Origin: a bacterium
GTDB taxonomy: Bacteria; Bacteroidota; Ignavibacteria; Kapaibacteriales; UBA2268
Length of the DNA stretch: 64,000 bases
Direction of reading: 5' to 3'
Assembly: GCA_024711295.1 (NCBI GenBank)
Contig: JANJTB010000006.1
Coordinates: 124,001 to 188,000 of the forward strand
Shown: positions 62,425 through 64,000 of the stretch, piece by piece
How the letters are laid out: each line of letters opens with the position of its first letter
Numbering within the stretch: the stretch's first letter is position 1
Position numbers and translations under genes: made by a program
Notes under the pieces: model-generated
What the model was told of the DNA's origin: nothing
Databases searched by the model: none
What the model saw: only the letters and a program-made list of their open reading frames with translations

Positions 62425-63333
62425 ATGAAAAAAAATATTATTTATTTATTATTGATATTTGTAATTTATAACACAGCAATTTCTAATGATACAACAACAA
62501 CCCACAAGTTGCTATGGAAAAAAGGTGGTTTAACGGGATTGAATTTTTCAAATGTTGGTTTGCAGAATTGGGCAGGTGGTGGTTCAGATATGGTATCTGT
62601 TACAGGTCTTGCACAACTTTATGCTAATTACAAAACAGATAATATGTCTTGGGATAATTCTCTTGATATGGGCTATGGTTTGGTAAAACAAGGTAAAGAA
62701 GACTTACGAAAAAGTGACGACAGATTGATTTTTCTTTCCAAATTTGGTTATAACGCCACACCAAAATTATTTTATACTGCTCTTTTGGATTTCAGAACCC
62801 AATTTGATTTAGGTTATGACTACAGTAAAAGAGAACCAAATTCTGATAGGGCACTTTTAATATCTGATTTTATGTCACCTGCATACTTAAACTTAGGTTT
62901 GGGTATGAATTACAAACCTGATGAATTTTGGCAAATGTTTATTTCAGCTGTATCCAACCGTCTGATAATTGTTCTGAATGAACAACTTTCAAATCAGGGG
63001 GCCTATGGTGTCAATCCCGGAGAAAACATATTCAGCCAGCTTGGTGCTTCTGCAAACATTGTTTTTCAAAAAGATATATTTGATAATGTGAATTTCAGGT
63101 CACGATTAAATTTGTTCTCTGCCTATAACAGGTTCACATCTGTTGTGGTCACTTCAGAAACAGCTATCAATATGAAAGTAAACAGCTTTATACAAGCTTC
63201 AGTAGCTTTAGACCTTATTTATGATGATAAGGTTATGATTAACAGAAATGATGGGACTATTGGACCTGATACACAAATAAGACACGTTATAGGTGTTGGT
63301 ATAGCATACAAATTTGGTGATGACAGAAACTAA
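62425..63333 (+). CDS. DUF3078 family outer-membrane-like protein
   Basis: A 302-residue exported protein of the DUF3078 family, typical of Bacteroidota. Signal peptide (NIIYLLLIFVIYNTAISN), then WKKGGLTGLNFSNVGLQNWA and GGSDMVSVTGLAQLYANYKT at the start and aromatic beta-strands to the end (HVIGVGIAYKFGDDRN). Probably an outer-membrane barrel. Function is unknown. Confidence 0.82.
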   Translation: MKKNIIYLLLIFVIYNTAISNDTTTTHKLLWKKGGLTGLNFSNVGLQNWAGGGSDMVSVTGLAQLYANYKTDNMSWDNSLDMGYGLVKQGKEDLRKSDDRLIFLSKFGYNATPKLFYTALLDFRTQFDLGYDYSKREPNSDRALLISDFMSPAYLNLGLGMNYKPDEFWQMFISAVSNRLIIVLNEQLSNQGAYGVNPGENIFSQLGASANIVFQKDIFDNVNFRSRLNLFSAYNRFTSVVVTSETAINMKVNSFIQASVALDLIYDDKVMINRNDGTIGPDTQIRHVIGVGIAYKFGDDRN

Positions 63334-63357
63334 TTCTGTTTTAATTTATTCAATTGA

Positions 63358-63434
63358 TTAAGGGGCTATCAATAATTTTCACTCTACATGAAAGTTAATG
63401 GAATATAAATTTTGAGATATTAATAGCCCCTTAA
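63358..63434. terminator. Long inverted repeat between DUF3078 and HAD genes
   Basis: TTAAGGGGCTAT (63358-63369) pairs with ATAGCCCCTTAA (63423-63434), and the stem extends several more pairs inward (CAATA with TATTA). Loop of about 45 bases. The two flanking genes converge, so it probably serves as a shared terminator, though the T-runs are weak. Confidence 0.6.
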
Positions 63435-63439
63435 AATAA

Positions 63440-64000
63440 TTAAATTGAATTTTCAATTTCTACAAGTGTACTTTCAAATTCGTTCCAATTGAAAATTTCT
63501 GAGTCTGCCAAAGTGATTTTATTATTATCCTTATTTAAAACAGCGGTTTGGTCGCCACTAAATCTAATAGCGCGCATCCCAACTTTTTTTGCTCCTACAA
63601 TATCAGTCTTTTCAATATCGCCAATGTGCAAAGAATTCATGGGTTCGATAGATAATTGATCTAAAATTGTTGTATAGGCTTTTTCATGTGGTTTAGAAAC
63701 ACCGGTTTCATCACTAAAGCTAAATGCATCGAACAGATCTAAAACACCCGCATTTTGCATTACCATTTTAAGAATTGAACCGGGAGTAAATCCTGTATCA
63801 GATATTAATCCAAGTTTATATCCTCTGCTTTTAAGATTACTAAGTGTTTCGAACGAATTTTCCATTAAGCTTGGTGGATAATCCAAAATTGACTCTGCAA
63901 ACGATTTGGCAACCCTTTGTATCGAATTATCATTATGAGGCAAATTTAAATATGACCACAAATACCCGATTGTTTCAATTGTTTCAGGGGTCCTTTGTTG
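63440..64000 (-). CDS. HAD-superfamily hydrolase, N-terminus cut by window edge
   Basis: C-terminal 186 residues of a haloacid dehalogenase-type phosphatase. The frame runs open to base 64000, and a TTG at 63961 that could look like a start is internal. Motif II is seen in LGLISDTGFTPG, the motif III lysine in GVSKPHEKAYTTILDQL, and motif IV in LHIGDIEKTDIVGAKKVG. The nucleophile aspartate of motif I lies off the edge. A sub-class with alpha-helical cap (subfamily I) is likely; substrate unknown. Confidence 0.88.
   Translation of the reverse strand, partial: QQRTPETIETIGYLWSYLNLPHNDNSIQRVAKSFAESILDYPPSLMENSFETLSNLKSRGYKLGLISDTGFTPGSILKMVMQNAGVLDLFDAFSFSDETGVSKPHEKAYTTILDQLSIEPMNSLHIGDIEKTDIVGAKKVGMRAIRFSGDQTAVLNKDNNKITLADSEIFNWNEFESTLVEIENSI

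Noticed and set aside
63440-63961. A complete 173-residue HAD protein starting with TTG at 63961
   Set aside because: The frame stays open to the window edge and the catalytic motif I is missing, so the gene extends beyond the window.
1-64000. CRISPR arrays, prophage, tRNA or rRNA genes
   Set aside because: No regularly spaced repeats, phage structural genes, integrases, cloverleaf sequences or rRNA-like stretches were noticed by eye; a covariance search would be needed to exclude small RNAs.

Overview
The window is AT-rich bacterial DNA, coding almost end to end, from a member of the Bacteroidota/Chlorobiota (FCB) group, most like the Ignavibacteria/Kapabacteria side. The pointers are type IX secretion sorting domains on two exported proteins, an ATP synthase operon without atpD and atpC, DUF1501/DUF1800, DUF3078 and UPF0316 families, an ExbB-ExbD-ExbD-TonB cluster followed by a PstS-like lipoprotein and a TPR protein, and promoters of the Bacteroidota form TTTG-N20-TAnnTTTG. 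LptC, KdsA and HldD imply a lipopolysaccharide outer membrane. The placement is inferred from gene content; no rRNA or tRNA gene was recognised.

Layout. 1-5627 (minus): the fatty acid and phospholipid operon yceD-rpmF-plsX-fabH-fabD-fabG-acpP-fabF, with fabF cut by the window edge and a strong promoter at 5656-5687. 5746-12255 (minus): a Ton energy-transduction operon (STAS, ExbB, two ExbD, TonB, a small membrane protein, a TonB-domain lipoprotein, a PstS-like lipoprotein, a TPR protein). 12418-17040 (minus): prmC, HU, then pgpA, pgsA, tpiA, lptC and kdsA. 17248-22223 (plus): a ComB-like phosphatase, ftsK, an AttH/CrtC-like protein and a small membrane protein, convergent with truA. 23037-29642 (plus): the F-ATPase operon atpZ-(membrane protein)-atpBEFHA-hldD-atpG, with an apparently frameshifted atpZ and a heptose epimerase gene inside. 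29766-36000: STAS, AlkD-like repair protein, secG, an M1 aminopeptidase, a YggS protein, trmD-rimM and a UPF0316 protein. 36121-42806: a lone nuoF, an exosortase with a membrane partner, DUF1501 and DUF1800 proteins, and a MenA-type prenyltransferase.

43103-48037 (plus) is the most distinctive metabolic locus: a membrane-anchored winged-helix-like protein, then a MarR regulator whose probable operator covers its own -33 box, an octaheme cytochrome c of the tetrathionate reductase family, a cytochrome b, and two YeeE/YedE transporters, the second carrying a rhodanese-like tail without the catalytic cysteine. Together they suggest inorganic sulfur-compound uptake and redox chemistry at the membrane.

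48116-57505 is an envelope/secretome island: two leucine-rich-repeat proteins flank a run of lipoproteins. Three of these are tandem paralogues that share a collinear 504-bp module and have unrelated C-terminal halves. Also here are a zinc phospholipase C-like protein and a coiled-coil/beta-barrel protein. The window closes with wlbA/wlbB sugar genes, an aminopeptidase P, two cell-envelope proteins of unknown role, a DUF3078 protein and a HAD hydrolase cut by the right edge. The best candidates for something undescribed are the lipoprotein island, the octaheme/YeeE operon and the orphan exosortase pair.
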